Assembly (NCBI GenBank): GCA_014871385.1
Contig: CM026429.1
Span: 1,772,554 to 1,836,553, forward strand
Reading direction: 5' to 3'
Source: Ceratodon purpureus
Taxonomy: Eukaryota; Streptophyta; Bryopsida; Pseudoditrichales; Ditrichaceae
Length of the DNA: 64,000 nt
The position numbers and the translations under genes are program-made. Position 1 is the first letter of the stretch. Every line of letters starts with the position of its first letter. The notes under the pieces were generated by a model. That model was not told the DNA's origin. It saw only the letters and a list, made by a program, of their open reading frames with translations, and did not search any database. Of this stretch, positions 40,882 to 53,500 are shown piece by piece.

Positions 40882-41827
40882 GGTGGGACCTCTGCAAGTC
40901 ACGAAGTTGCAACTTTTGTGTACTACTGTCGTCCTCTTTTTTTGGCGGATGATGTGTGGGTATGGTGAGAAAGCGGCGGTGATTGATGTGCATTTCTATC
41001 TTCTTGGTGGACATCACTTTCTCTATCAAGGATTGTTGCAGCTTTTACTCTCTGCAAGTACGTATGAACATGAAGACGCAGTGATTAAAATCGTCGAAGC
41101 ATTACTACTTCATGTGTGTCTGTAAATTATCATGTCTGTCCGTGGGTATTGATTATATTCCGATTTTGAGGCATTAAAGTAGCCGGTGAGTTTGGAGTGT
41201 AGCACAGAAAAATGTGAAATTTTTCAGGCTTTTATAACAATAAAAGAAATCATATTTGTTGCTTGTGATCTTTGTCAGTCAGCTTGCGACTTTTGAAAAC
41301 CAGACCCGTAGACTTGCCTCGGTATGAGCCATGTCCTTGGAACATCATCATTTTGTAAATTTCTATTGATAAGAGAATAATTATAATTATCATTGTTCAA
41401 AGATTCAAATACCATTATGATATCATTATATTAAAATATATTCGTATCCCATTATCATTAAATTAATAAAACTCATGTTAATAGTACTGATTAAGATGAT
41501 TCTAAATATCATTATACATAATATCTTATCTTCATGGTAAAGTGGACTGAAATCTATCCTTCACAGCGTAGAGGAGCATTGCTAATCTAGATACCTTATA
41601 AAGATTCCCAGCAATCGAAAATCCCTCTGACAAGCATAGCCAGTGGGCCACATATGACAAAACATCGCACATGTTGCAGTTTTATCACTAAACTAAATTC
41701 TTTTAATGCTGGTTCACCAGAGCAGTCAATCCGAGCAAAGCTCTTAGGAGCCTCGCCTGCTATACACGGTTCGCAAAAGTCGAATGATAATGTCTGTGAT
41801 GAAAGTTGGCAAAAAGTTCGAGTGTCA

Positions 41828-41841
41828 TGGCGCCGGCGCCA
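41828..41841. repeat. 14-bp palindrome, exact copy
   Basis: TGGCGCCGGCGCCA, intergenic, preceded by 'tca' as in the array copies. Confidence 0.95.
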
Positions 41842-42162
41842 GTTAGGAAAATTATACACAAATTTATGTAAGTCAAGATGCTGCAAGACTTCTGTCTCTG
41901 TGACACTCCCGTTACCCGTTCAACCAAAACATACATTTCCATGAAACAGGAAGTTCAGAAGTAAAGAATCCATATTATGCTGCCTTTGCAGAGCCAAGAT
42001 ACTGCATTGTTACATACTAATACCGTGATATTTATCAAACTGAAGTACCCTAATGCCTTACAGGATTCTACACTGACAACGCTAGCTCCAACTTGCAGAA
42101 TCTCGCGGCAACGTTTTATCCAGTAAGCGCACTTGGAAGTCAAGACCTCACAGCCCCGAGGG

Positions 42163-42176
42163 TGGCGCCAGCGCCA
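42163..42176. repeat. 14-bp palindrome, one mismatch
   Basis: TGGCGCCAGCGCCA followed by TTTGAA, about 250 bp beyond the stop of the 209-aa minus-strand ORF. Confidence 0.9.
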
Positions 42177-42426
42177 TTTGAAGGTGGTATGAGGTGCCCA
42201 GTTTACTGGAAGTAGCCAATCTATTTAATATGAATATTCTGTAAGGTCTCGTGGCCTTGTCAGAATCATGTTAAGTCACACAAATTGTGCACCACTGTAA
42301 AAGGCGAAGTTTTGAGAAACCAGATCAAAACACCTCGAAGTTTTATATGAAGTCACGAACCACAGCTCTCCAACTAAATTGGTGGGGACGAACCACAGTC
42401 CCAACCGGGAAAAGATGGCCGAATTT

Positions 42427-43056
42427 CTAAACTTCACAGTGCGTCGGCTGGACCTCTACTTCCTCCCACTCCTGACCTTGAGCGACTAGGTAACGAGCAG
42501 TACCACGATGAATCCAAGTCCGAGCGCTCTCGTCTAGCTGCCAAAAATGCAAGACTTGCAAATTCAACCGTCCAGTCACATGCCTTGTAATCAGTACCTG
42601 TCTCGGCAGAAGGCTATCCACTTCGCGGTTTAGGTACAATACAACCCGGTCAGAAATCGGTCCAATGCTAGATCGCAGAATCAGGATGTAGTGGGGTTCG
42701 TATGGAAAGGAGTTTACACTGACCCCGTCTCTGATAGAAGACCACGAGAAGCTTTGCTCGGAAGAAGGATCCAAGTGTGGCAAAATCAACACTAGCAATC
42801 TGAACAATCGACTTGAAGTCAAGGCTCGAAACCAACCGAGTGTGAGGACTGGTTTGGAAAATATGGACTCTACATTTGGTTCAAAGTCGGAGTCGCTATT
42901 GTCACTCTCGTCACTAACAATTTGAGCGGTCCTCCCAATATCAGTCCACACCAAAGCATTACCAGCGATCATCGCATTCACTTCCTCGCATCTTGGAGGT
43001 GGACTGAATCTATTACGAACGACAGGGGCCAAACGAGGTCGCTTTCTCTTAACCAT
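42427..43056 (-). CDS. Orphan 209-aa basic/acidic protein with N-terminal KRKRPR
   Basis: Uninterrupted ORF. I start it at the first ATG (MVKRKRPRLAP), since the frame further upstream has only a non-ATG start. Residues 3-8 (KRKRPR) look like a nuclear localisation signal. An acidic Ser/Asp stretch follows (SDESDNSDSDFEP), then a hydrophobic segment with a Leu-rich helix (RLFRLLVLILPHL), then a C-terminal half that looks like a compact alpha/beta domain (HYILILRSSIG; VVLYLNREVD; TARYLVAQGQEWEEVEVQ). I do not recognise the family. The IHRG..RY/F..... W(D/E)E pattern near its end is also seen in the 334-aa protein at 60.5 kb; this may be chance. It lies in the palindrome-bearing block. Confidence 0.55.
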   Translation of the reverse strand: MVKRKRPRLAPVVRNRFSPPPRCEEVNAMIAGNALVWTDIGRTAQIVSDESDNSDSDFEPNVESIFSKPVLTLGWFRALTSSRLFRLLVLILPHLDPSSEQSFSWSSIRDGVSVNSFPYEPHYILILRSSIGPISDRVVLYLNREVDSLLPRQVLITRHVTGRLNLQVLHFWQLDESARTWIHRGTARYLVAQGQEWEEVEVQPTHCEV

Positions 43057-44505
43057 AGCGGCACACAATATCGATAGGGAGGCTATCACCAGATACAATA
43101 AGGCAAGCGAAGCAGTCGCTGAGATTTAAATGTTAGGATGCAATTTAGATCCAAGCATAGCGTCCACAGGCCAAGTCACTAAGTCTATGTTGGAGACAAG
43201 AAGTGATAGTGGGATCTAGTTCAATAAAATTCAATTGATTCAAACTAGTCGCAGGCTGGAGTAAAATAAATGAGACAAAAAGTAGGTAACCTATGTGTAA
43301 ACGTAACAAGCGCTGTCACTTCAAGTCTTTCAACCTTGATGCGAAAACGCTTTTATTATTCATAATCCTCTTTCAAATACTGCCATTACTGCCATATCTT
43401 AAGGGATCACAACGGAAACACATCTACTGACAATTTGGCGCACCTTTAGTATCTTTTCGCATTAAATTCACAACTTCAGTTTTGGCGCTTCTGACCTCAG
43501 TAGTTGTATAACACCAATCCCAGATCACAACTCTCCCAACAATGCGGACCGTGCTTTAACAGTTCATGTATTGCTCTTTGATCAGTGTTTACAATTACCA
43601 CATACCATTAGAGGGGTTAACAGGTCGGAATGGCAAGCACCCGAAGGAGAGCGGAAAGGACTTGTCTGAAGAGGGAGCGAAGAAGATGGCGGTTGCGAGC
43701 TGCTCATATCAGGAGGACTGCGGGCGACAACATGACGGGCGGTGCTGGTACATGATTTTGAGCATCGTCAATATTTTTGTAGCACTAACATGTGTTAAGA
43801 AGCAAATAGAACTGTCCCTCCCACTTTCGTGCTTGTTGTACATTGATCCCCGCTCTTGACTTCGGATGTACAATTAATTCTTCCTCTCGTAACACTTTGC
43901 GATGCAGAGTGTTGCTGCCTTTGCCATGCCAAGAGTCACTGTCCATTTGACTATGATCCCCGGATAACAAGGCAAGACAGCGCAGGAGATATTATGTTAC
44001 AGCAGGTCTCGTCGTTAGCCATTTCGGATGTTCCGGCATTCGATGTCTCCGAAGGTAGAATCAAGCGAGAGAATATGGGTTCTGATCAAGTAGCGGACGT
44101 CTTACATAATATCTCCAAATTCTGGGCAGATATCGTGAGTGAGGATGAGATGGGTGAGTGATCATAGACAGGAGTGTAGTGAGTCTGATTTCAAGCATTT
44201 CAGAATACATAGATCCGGGACATAATTTGAATGTGATGGCTAGCAGATCAGCGCATTAGGTTGTACAAGCATGTTGGGACGATTTGCACTCTAAGGAATA
44301 GCCTTCATTGAACACCGAGTTGTGAAGCCGTGAACAACTGAGTTGAAGGTGGGCGCAGTCGTGTTATTGCAAATATGACAAGGTTTCAGATAAGTTTATT
44401 ACTTATACAGCTGCTAGGCAGAAATTCATCTCTACGTTTCTCAATTCATCTCCCTAAATAACATCTGAACTGAACCTGTCATCATAACGGAGCTTGTCCA
44501 AAATT
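43057..44505 (+). other. Spacer with one possible internal exon (43908-44154)
   Basis: On plus, 43908-44154 is open, follows an acceptor (GATGCAG) and ends at a good donor (GG|GTGAGTG). It would encode a Cys-rich start (CCCLCHAKSHC) and an acidic/hydrophobic remainder (VADVLHNISKFWADI). A nearby upstream frame (about 43,685-43,747) is also Cys-rich (CSYQEDC, then GRC), but I could not join the two in phase. No function is assigned. The rest of the stretch shows nothing. Confidence 0.3.
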
Positions 44506-47500
44506 CTAAGTAGGGGTGTTTGCGATACCATAAGAGGTCCCGCTTATGGAAGGTTTAGACTGCGAGGCTAAACTGCCGACAAGGCCCAGGTGATGTTGCA
44601 GACTCATCTTCCGGTTATCCTCTTCTGCTATATCAATGTCAGGTTCGACGGAAATTTCTTTCAAGAACACGTGAAAAGCTGCTGCATCCTCCTCCATCGC
44701 AAGGATGTGTCTTCCACTTAGTTCACAGGCGGACACAGAGGAGCCTGCAAACGCAAGCAATGGGTAAGATTCTTGCAAACTGCTTCGCAGCTTATTTTGA
44801 ATCAAATAGGTTTAGGTGTTTAGAGCTCAAACTCAAGAAAACCGTACCGACACCGGCAGTCAAGTCAAGCACCGCGCTTCCCCTTTCGGTGCAAATTTCA
44901 ATCATAGACTCCATAAACGCGGGCGACTTCTGTTTTGAGCCGCGGAATGAGTCAACCCCGTCAACTCGCAAAAGGTTAGCGTCGGTCACAACGTTTTGAA
45001 GGACATCAGACTGGTCCGGGTTCCAGTCCATGACTTTACTCGCAATTTCGTTGAAATGGAACGCTTCGTTTTTCATGCTCTTCTTCCGTAGAACCTTAGC
45101 CTTGAACAACCGTTTCTGAACAATGACACAATGACACAGCACGTCATGAGTCACGTAAATTCTTACAACTTAAAATAAAGTCGCATGGATACAATGTTGT
45201 ACAACATTCTTACCCAGGCTGGAGTGAACGGCCTGTGGTTCACGACGTAGAATGTTCGGACGCAGTCCCAATCATGGAGCGAACTAAGGTCCTCGAGCTC
45301 CTCTGCTGGCACAAAGAGAAGGAGAAATCCAGAGTCTGAGAGGACCGCCTCAGCAATGTGAAATATGGCTGCAAAAGTGGACTTCTTCACCATGTTCCAC
45401 GTTGGAACATTTCCCAATACACCAGGCACCCTGTTATTGTCCGGTGTATCGCAAATAATCAAGTCGACGCAGTTGGGGCTAGCTACACCATCATGCTGCC
45501 GGAGAATGCCACCATTGATCTGACAGGTCCACAAAGGCACTATTAGAAAGACAAATTCAAATTATCAAAAGCAAGAATTATACAGCGACCATGAGAAGGA
45601 TGGTCCAATGGCGCCGGCGCCATGCCAATTTTATGAATTAGGTCGGTAAAGAAATGAAAGGTATCTATACGAATCTGCAACACACCATCCTGCCATCAAT
45701 CCATCAGATAACCCCTCGAAAAATTGACTTCGAAGCCAATTAGAAGTGCAGAAAGCATATACTGAATGCGTGCTTCGGCATTTGAGAACCTCTAATTACT
45801 GCATCAGAAATAAATGAGTAAGGGACTTGCTGTTGGCGCCGGCGCCATGTCTACCAAAAGCGATCTCCAGTGATACCTCTAAACAAAAGCTTTACCAGAA
45901 AAACTCGTCAATTATTGACGCAAATTACAGGTTAGGCGCCCATTGACTAGTGAAATGATATTGCGGCCCCCATAAGTAAATCAGAAAATAATCTCACACA
46001 AGTGAGGAGCACTTCGAACAAGCTGAGACGGGTATTCTAGACTGCAGACGGGAATTCAGGAAAATGGTAATCCGAGGCAAACCGAGAAGCTCGAATTAGT
46101 AAAGAGAGCCGTAGGCTTGCAGGTATACGATCACCACAAGAGCGCGGTACACAGACTGCTATATAACCATATGCAAATGAAGGTTTAAAATAACTCACCC
46201 GCTTGATGCAATTCAGGAAAGTGATGAACATCGATCGGTGAATGCCCTCAAGTAGCGACTCAAAGGCAATATTTAGGGACAATTTAACTGTCTCTGCCAC
46301 GCCATCGACAGGGAGGGCCATATATCTAACGAGGGGTATTGCATCCTCGCCAGCTTTATGAAATTTCTTCCCGGACTTCGAAGGCGGTCGTTTATGGGGT
46401 GCCACTTGACTGTTTAAACCGGCCTCCTGCTCACGTGTTTCCTTCACAATACGAGGCCGCAACGTAGGACCTCGACGATCACCCTCACCCTCAGCCGGCT
46501 TGCCAATCGGCTCTCCCTGAGTCTGGCGTAGAAACTGTAAATCGTCGTCTTCATCGGCAGTTCCCGATTTCGACATGTCCCCGAGAACCCCCCTAATGAC
46601 ATCATTCGCGTCTTCGATTTGCGAAATATCTCCCCGTTTTGATGATTCAATTAGGTCCTGCAGCTCAGTAAATAGAATGGGGCCATAATGCATCAGCAAC
46701 CCATTGTTAGTAACCGGGACGTAAACATAACTGACTCTACCCTCAAGCGCACCAAGTAGGTCAGACGATGGGGTGAGAGATACCATGTCACGGGCGCCAT
46801 TTCCATCGCGATCGGAGCTCTCAACCTGCGACTTGACCATCTGCAGTGTCTCCGAAAGAACCGCAGCCTTCTCTGGCAGGGACGCATCCATTGTAGCCTG
46901 GATCTGTAGAAGCACCTGATCTCTGAGGTTCTTGTCCGCGGAGTCGAGGTAGTCGGTAAATCCTTCACTGTCCTCGATATACCATCCTAGGCTCATCAAA
47001 TGCGGAGGATCATAGTGATCCAATTGGTATTGGGTGAAGCAACCGTCGGCGGTTAGACGTCGCCAGTCCTGAAAGACAGGGAAGTCCTTTAAATCCCCGG
47101 TTTCATTCTTTAACAATAGCTGCTCACCGAGCCACCGCACAAACCGCATGACACACCTCTGAACGGCCTTTTCTCCCAAGTCGTACATTGGCTGTTCCTC
47201 CCATGTCTTGTGGCGCAGTGGTCCTTTCTCTCCTGTGAATATCTCTGGGAAGAATCTGTCAAAGCCGAATTTCATTACATCCTCAAAGTAGTCATCCAGC
47301 CACTTCTTAGTGTCAGTCTTCATACGCAGGAAACCAATTCCTTTGTCCACCTTGCTTTTACCGAGAAGTTGCTCGAGTACATCACCAGCCCTCGAACGCA
47401 GCTGCGACACAGACACGACAATAGTCAACATAGACTCACCATAAACAAAAGCATGCAAACAAACCGCATTGAGATCGACCACTCTGAATGCCTGCTGCAT

Positions 47501-50500
47501 GTAATCTCAAAGTCACCAGATTCGAAACCAAGCGTTGCTACGGAAATCGACATGGAGCTCACAGCATATCCGCAATATGTAATGCAAATAATTCCAACTA
47601 GTATTTTAAATGCAATGTCGCAAAACCTAAGTTTCGAAAGAAGGATCTTGATCATTGTGGTAGACTAGGTCACTCGAAAAGGGGGTGGAGAATTTACCTG
47701 CTCCCACCAGGCTCTCCGATTTAGCCACTTCTGAAATGCGGCCCTCGTGAAGTCCAGGTCCGGAAAACTGTACTTCCTCTTCTCCTTACTGCCAGAATTC
47801 CATAACTGCAACACTCTTTTGATGTCAACCCCTTGGGCACCAACGAGAATATTAAGGTTGTCAATGGTCATTAAGCCAACCTTCTTGTCTTTGGCCCTTG
47901 CGCCACTGCGACTGTTGATAACCAGCTCCTCGATTAGATGCGGGTGATACTTGGGGTTGCAAAGTCGGAATATTTTTTTCATATAATCCATTTTTTCCTT
48001 CCGTAGCACCTGGGCCCCTGCGTGCTTCGCTTCCTCGATGGCCAGAGAACTTGGATTGTTTACTTTGTTGCGTAGTCGCTTTACTGAGTCTCGCTCCGCC
48101 ATGCTGATTTCACGCTGCGTTGATATGAACGACAAAAGAAATTAAACTCAAGTCAGTCTGTTGAACACCCCTGTTAAAGCTCGAAAGCGAAGCCAACGAG
48201 AACCTGGATTCGAAGTAAGAATCACTACGGGACAGACGAAGTACAGGAACAATTTATGAATCAGGTCAGTCTGATGGATTGCGAAAGTGTCCTGGGGTCA
48301 TGCCGCCGGCGCCATTTGGACTTAGTCGAAGAGAAGGATAGGGCAAAATGAATAGAAGCTGCTAAGAGACTTTAACGTGCTTATCGTCAGACCTAGTGTC
48401 TTGACCAAAAATCAAATGCCGGCTGCTAGCTGCTAGATGCGTTGCCCCAGTTTTGCAGATTATGTTCGATACAATATTCAAACAGTCTATGGAACGATGT
48501 AACATCCTATATTTTGAGAAAATCACGTATTGAACGTGTTCGAGGATGTATAAATCTGCAGGATCAGGTTAATCGAGTGTTGACATCACCTATACTCTCT
48601 CAGCCCATCTACACAGTTGATTTTGACTGGTGATTTTATCGTGAAGCCCGTTTGACATGTCTGACTTCGTAAGCGATAAAGTCCCCACTACTTTAACATG
48701 GAAACATATTCTATCATCAAACGAATTCCCAAAATAGTGAGCTTGGTAACGAATTATCCTCTGATCACAGATGCCTTTTAAGTTTACTTTTAAATGCCTC
48801 ATCGAAGGTCGTCTAAGCAGAACTGATACAGTTCACTGATAGTTTAGCGATCCTCTTGTCAATATCATGTGAACAGAGCTAATCTTTCACGAGACTATTA
48901 TCATAACACAGAATTCTGATGAACGCGAAAGACTGTTGGCGGCAAACTCACTCAAACGTAATCGACTAGAACATAAGAGTCAAACAGAGACTGGCGCCAT
49001 CTCAAAGAACAGTGCATGGTCTTCTCATCGCAAGCGTACCAACAGCGATCCAATGACAAACTCAGCAAGGAATTTCCAACCACGTTTCATACCTTGAAGT
49101 ATACTTCGCTCACAGCATCACACGTCATCTTATACCAACGCCCCTTGCAAACATCCTTGATGCGCTCAATCTCTGTCTCTGTAAAATAGACCTTGTACTC
49201 AGTGGGATCTCGGCTGGCTATTTGCATTACTTCGAATATTGTGTGGGCCAACTGTTTCTTCACCGTCGAGTTCACCGTGCCACTGAATTCATACAACTGA
49301 ACGTTAAGTTATTGAAACCAAATGATCTGCTACTTATCATCACAGCCAAGCATATCCCGGCCATGGGCATGCAAACCGTGACATACTGTGCAATCGAAGC
49401 TTCACTACAAATATCTGACAATTTTGAAATTATATCTCGAGTGAGAATGAAAGCTAACCACTACAATTTTGGTGGAGTATAGGTTAGAGACATACTCGTT
49501 GATGTCACGCATGAAGTTAGAGATCCAGCCACGGTCCTCTTCGGAGTCATTGAGAACGAAACAGTTCACCGAAATAGGTTCCCCATTACATTCTCTGATG
49601 TGGCGCATCCACGCCAAGGCCCTATGATTCCCATCCCATACATTGACATAGTGTCCTATAATTTTCTCCAAAATCGGCCTGTTTTCGGGGTCAGACTCGC
49701 ATTTCTCTCTCAGTTCTTGGTCGAACTTTGCAGACAGAGCTGCCCACCGCTCATGGTCCTCATGCTCCGTAAGAACGAACGGACCGGGATCCCCGCAGCT
49801 TGTTACCCAAAAATTGGCACCCCAATCGCCAATATGAAAGCCTTCGTACACAATCTGTACATCTGCCTCCAATGCTTGTCGAACCCAGGTCGTCGGCTTC
49901 AATCTACAGAGAGGAATTTGTAAACGAAGTGGCTTTACCTTTTTGACCGCAAGACGCTTATGAATGTTAAGTTGGCTGCATAATGCCTCTTGGAACTGCT
50001 CAAATGTTGACACGGTAGGCTTGTCATCGGGTTTTCTCAAGATGGTTTCGCCAAGTCCGTCGTCATCATTCTCTGGTTCTGATTCTCCATAATCAGCGTC
50101 GCCAACAATAGCAGTGTCAACCTGCGACTGATAAAACCACTAAGTATGAGGTAAATGATCACTGAGGCAACGCTAACATTAATAAATAACAATACAGAGT
50201 AACAGCTGAGAACCCGCAAGGTTGCTGGTAAGGCTGCTGGCAAGAGATATCCTTCATCAATCAAATAAAACGTGGATCAAAACGTAATAAATTCCAGTTC
50301 AATTAGTAGTAGTATCCAAGTACAGAGGTCATTTTCTGATCACTGCACTCGGTAGAAATGGTATCTGGTACTGTCAATGAAACATGAACTGCACGAGCAC
50401 GGGAAAAGGTTAATGTTCCAATTTGTAAGTGTAGTAGAGTTTCCCTAGTCGAAAATAGAAAATAGAAAGGTGCGAGAATTCGAGCTAATGAACAATGATA

Positions 50501-53500
50501 GAAAGGTAATGACAGAGGTAATGAACAAAATAGAAAGGTACGAAAATTCGAGCAAACAAAGTAACCAACAGGCTCTTTTTGTTAATTCGAAGGAAATCGA
50601 GTTGCAAATATATCAAAACAGACTAAAAGAATCCGCAAGCGATCACGAAGCGAAGAAACAATATTCGAAGGGAAAGCCACGAGTTCAGCTGCCAACAGAT
50701 GGTCATGGCGCCGGCGCCACCACTGTCGAATTATTACACAAACAATTCATTCTATTAGCAGCAGAATTCACGGCTCTTGCTAGCAAGCTCCGTATACAAT
50801 GCAAGCAAGTATCAGTTATGAAATCGCAGGCAAACACCAGGCTGCGAGACCGAGTGCGCAGTTACCAGGGTCCAACTGAAATGGAGGCGACGAAGAAAGC
50901 AGTCGGCGAAAATAACTACCAGCATCAACTCATACGACCAAGAGTCAGTTCAACGCTTATGATATGTCCCTGGAATTGCATCCTACAAGCATCAAATGAT
51001 TGGGAAGGGAGATGGCGCAAACAATTCATTTTATTAGCAGCAGACTTCGCGGGTTATGCAAGCAAAGCCCACATGTAATGCAAGCAACGACCACATTCAG
51101 TGCAAGCAAGTAACAGTCATGAATTCGCATGCAAATACCTGGCTGAAAAACCGAGTGCGGAGTTCGAAGGGTCGCACGGAAATGCAGTCTAGAAAGAAAA
51201 ACACAGCCAGCATCAAGTCAAAACAACAACAATCAGTTCAAACCATACGTCATCTGTCGCGAAAATTCTCACGCAGACCAATCCGAGTTTAGTTCAGAGG
51301 AACAGATGGTCATGACACTGCCAAACAGATGGTCATGGCGCCGGCGCGAACACTGTCGAATTAAGATACACAGAATTCATTTTATTAGCACCAGAAGTCG
51401 CGGGTTAATCAACCATGGCCCACATGCAAAGCAAGCAAGTACCAGTAATGAAATCGCAAGCATTTACCAGGCTGCAAGACCGAGTGTGCAGTTACCAGGG
51501 TCCAACTAAAATGGAGGCGACAAAAAAGCATAGGGCGAAAATAACTACGACCATCAAGTCATACGACCAACAGTCAGTTCGATGCTTATGATATCTCCCT
51601 GAAATTGTATCCTTCAAGCAACAAGTGATTGAGAAGGGAGATGGCGGAAACAATTCATTTTATTAGCACCAGACTCCGTGGCTTATACAAGCATAGCAAA
51701 GACCAGGCTGCAAAACCGAGTGCGCAGTTCGAAGGGTCGCGCGGAAATGCGGTCTAGAAAGAAAAACACAGCCAGCATCAAGTCAAAAGAACAGCACTCA
51801 GTTCAAAGCAAAAATGTGTTATCTGTCGCAAAAATTCACCAGCAGACCAATCCGAATTAAGTTCAGAGGATCCTTGAGATTGCACTGCCAAACAGATGGT
51901 CATGGCGCCGGCGCCAACAGTGACGAATTATTACACAAACAATTCATCCTATTTGCAGCAGGATTCCCGGCTTATGCAATCGAGGTCCATATACAATGCA
52001 AGGAATGACCACATACAATTCAAGCAAGTACCAATCATGACATCTCAAACAAACACCAGGCTGAATGACCGAGTGCGCAGTTCGACGGGTCGCACGGAAA
52101 TGCATTGTAGGAAATAAACAATCAGCGTAAAACACTACTAGCATCAAGTCAAAAGAACAACACTCAGTTCAAAGCATATGGCAGTCCTTGCAAAATATCT
52201 CAAGCAGACCTATCCGAATTGAGTTCAGAGAAACATTGAGACAGCACTGCGAAGCAGATGGACATTGCGCCGACGCAAACACTGTCGAAGTAATACACAA
52301 ACAATTCATCTTATTAGCAGCAGGATTCAAAGCCTATGCAAGCCAGGTCCAAATACAATGCTTGCAATGACCACATTTAACGAAAGTAAGCACCAGTGAC
52401 GACATCGCAAGCAAATACCAGGCTGCAAGACGGAGAGCCTAGTTCGAATGATCGCATTGTAACGCAGCTCCGGACAAAAACAATCAGCGGAAAACACTAC
52501 CAGCATGAGGTCAAAAGATCAACACTTAGTTCGAAGCATATGCTATCTCCACTCAAAAATAATCAAGCAGACCCATCCGAATTAAGTTCAGAGGACCATT
52601 GACAATGCACTGCCAAACAGATGGTCATGGCGCCGGCGCAAACACAGTCGAATTAATACACAAACAATTCATTTTATTAGCAACAACATCCACGGCTTAT
52701 GCTAGCAAGCTCCATATACAATGCAAGCAAGTACCAGTCATGAATTCGGAAGCAAATACCAGGCTGGAAGACCGAGTGTGCAGTTATCAGGGTCAAACTA
52801 AAATGGAGGCGACGAAAAAAGCATTCGGCGAAAATGACGACCAGCATCAAGTCATACGAACATCATTCAGTTCAAAACATATGATATTTCCCTGGAATTG
52901 CATCCTACAAGAAACAAGTGATTGAGAAGGGAGATGGCGCCGGCGCCAGGTGGGTGTCATACCCGTTAACAGAAGTCCTAAGGCCAAAAACAAACAATCT
53001 AGACTCAACACATGTTAGGGTTCAGAGACATGAACCGAAATCACAGAGTAAGTTGGCGCCGGCGTCACTTCCATTACAGTCCGACCGATTGCTTGTCAAT
53101 TGAGCGCTCGATTGAGCACCGAATTCACAAGTCAAGGCATACGCAACGAAGCGATTTGCACGGCCTTGACACAAAAAAACTGACTCAAAACTCCGCGGCG
53201 CCAAATCTATTGAGCTACTCCAAGAATCCGATCGCGGAGATGAATAAAGAGCAAACCCAACAAACAACAAAGCAATCTGACCTAAATCCGAAGCGACCCA
53301 ACAAGTGCATCGAAATACCTGGCCATCAGTCTTTAGCTTCTTGCGTCCTCGACCTCCTCCATCCTTGTCCTCCCGCGACCTTCGACGCCCTCGCCTGTCC
53401 ATTGCTTGAGTCATGTTGATGGCTTGAGGCGCCTCTCCAGCAAGGAAGCTATCTAGAAGTCCTCCAACCCTCGACCTCGACCTCGACAAACTCGTACTGC

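Larger units (their letters stand above)
40328..42426. other. Left edge of the palindrome-bearing block; no supportable gene
   Basis: Contains palindromes at 40868, 41828 and 42163. A stretch at about 41,350-41,540 is very AT-rich with repeated ATTATCATT-like words. ORFs here are short and have no domains. GC content is higher than in the DNA left of the MITE. Confidence 0.5.
50480..52960. repeat. Tandem array of at least seven ~280-360 bp units carrying the palindrome
   Basis: The anchor CAATTCATTTTATTAGCA (or close variants) recurs at about 50743, 51022, 51373, 51651, 51940, 52302 and 52665 (spacings about 279, 351, 278, 289, 362, 363). Other shared words are GACCGAGTGCGCAGTT, AAATACCAGGCTG and CAGATGGTCATGG. 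Short (~280) and long (~350-360) unit types alternate in part, which suggests a higher-order unit of about 630 bp. Most units begin with the 14-bp palindrome or a mutated form. Two short units begin with half of it joined directly to AAACAATTCA. The array is inside the inferred first intron of the methyltransferase-like gene. Confidence 0.93.

Noticed and set aside
50470..52925. ORFs of 60-200 codons within the tandem array
   Set aside because: They repeat with the array units, shift frame between units and show no domain; they are by-products of the repeat.
50480..52960. Possible CRISPR array
   Set aside because: Units are 280-360 bp, diverged along their whole length, with no short repeat/unique spacer pattern, and the context is eukaryotic.
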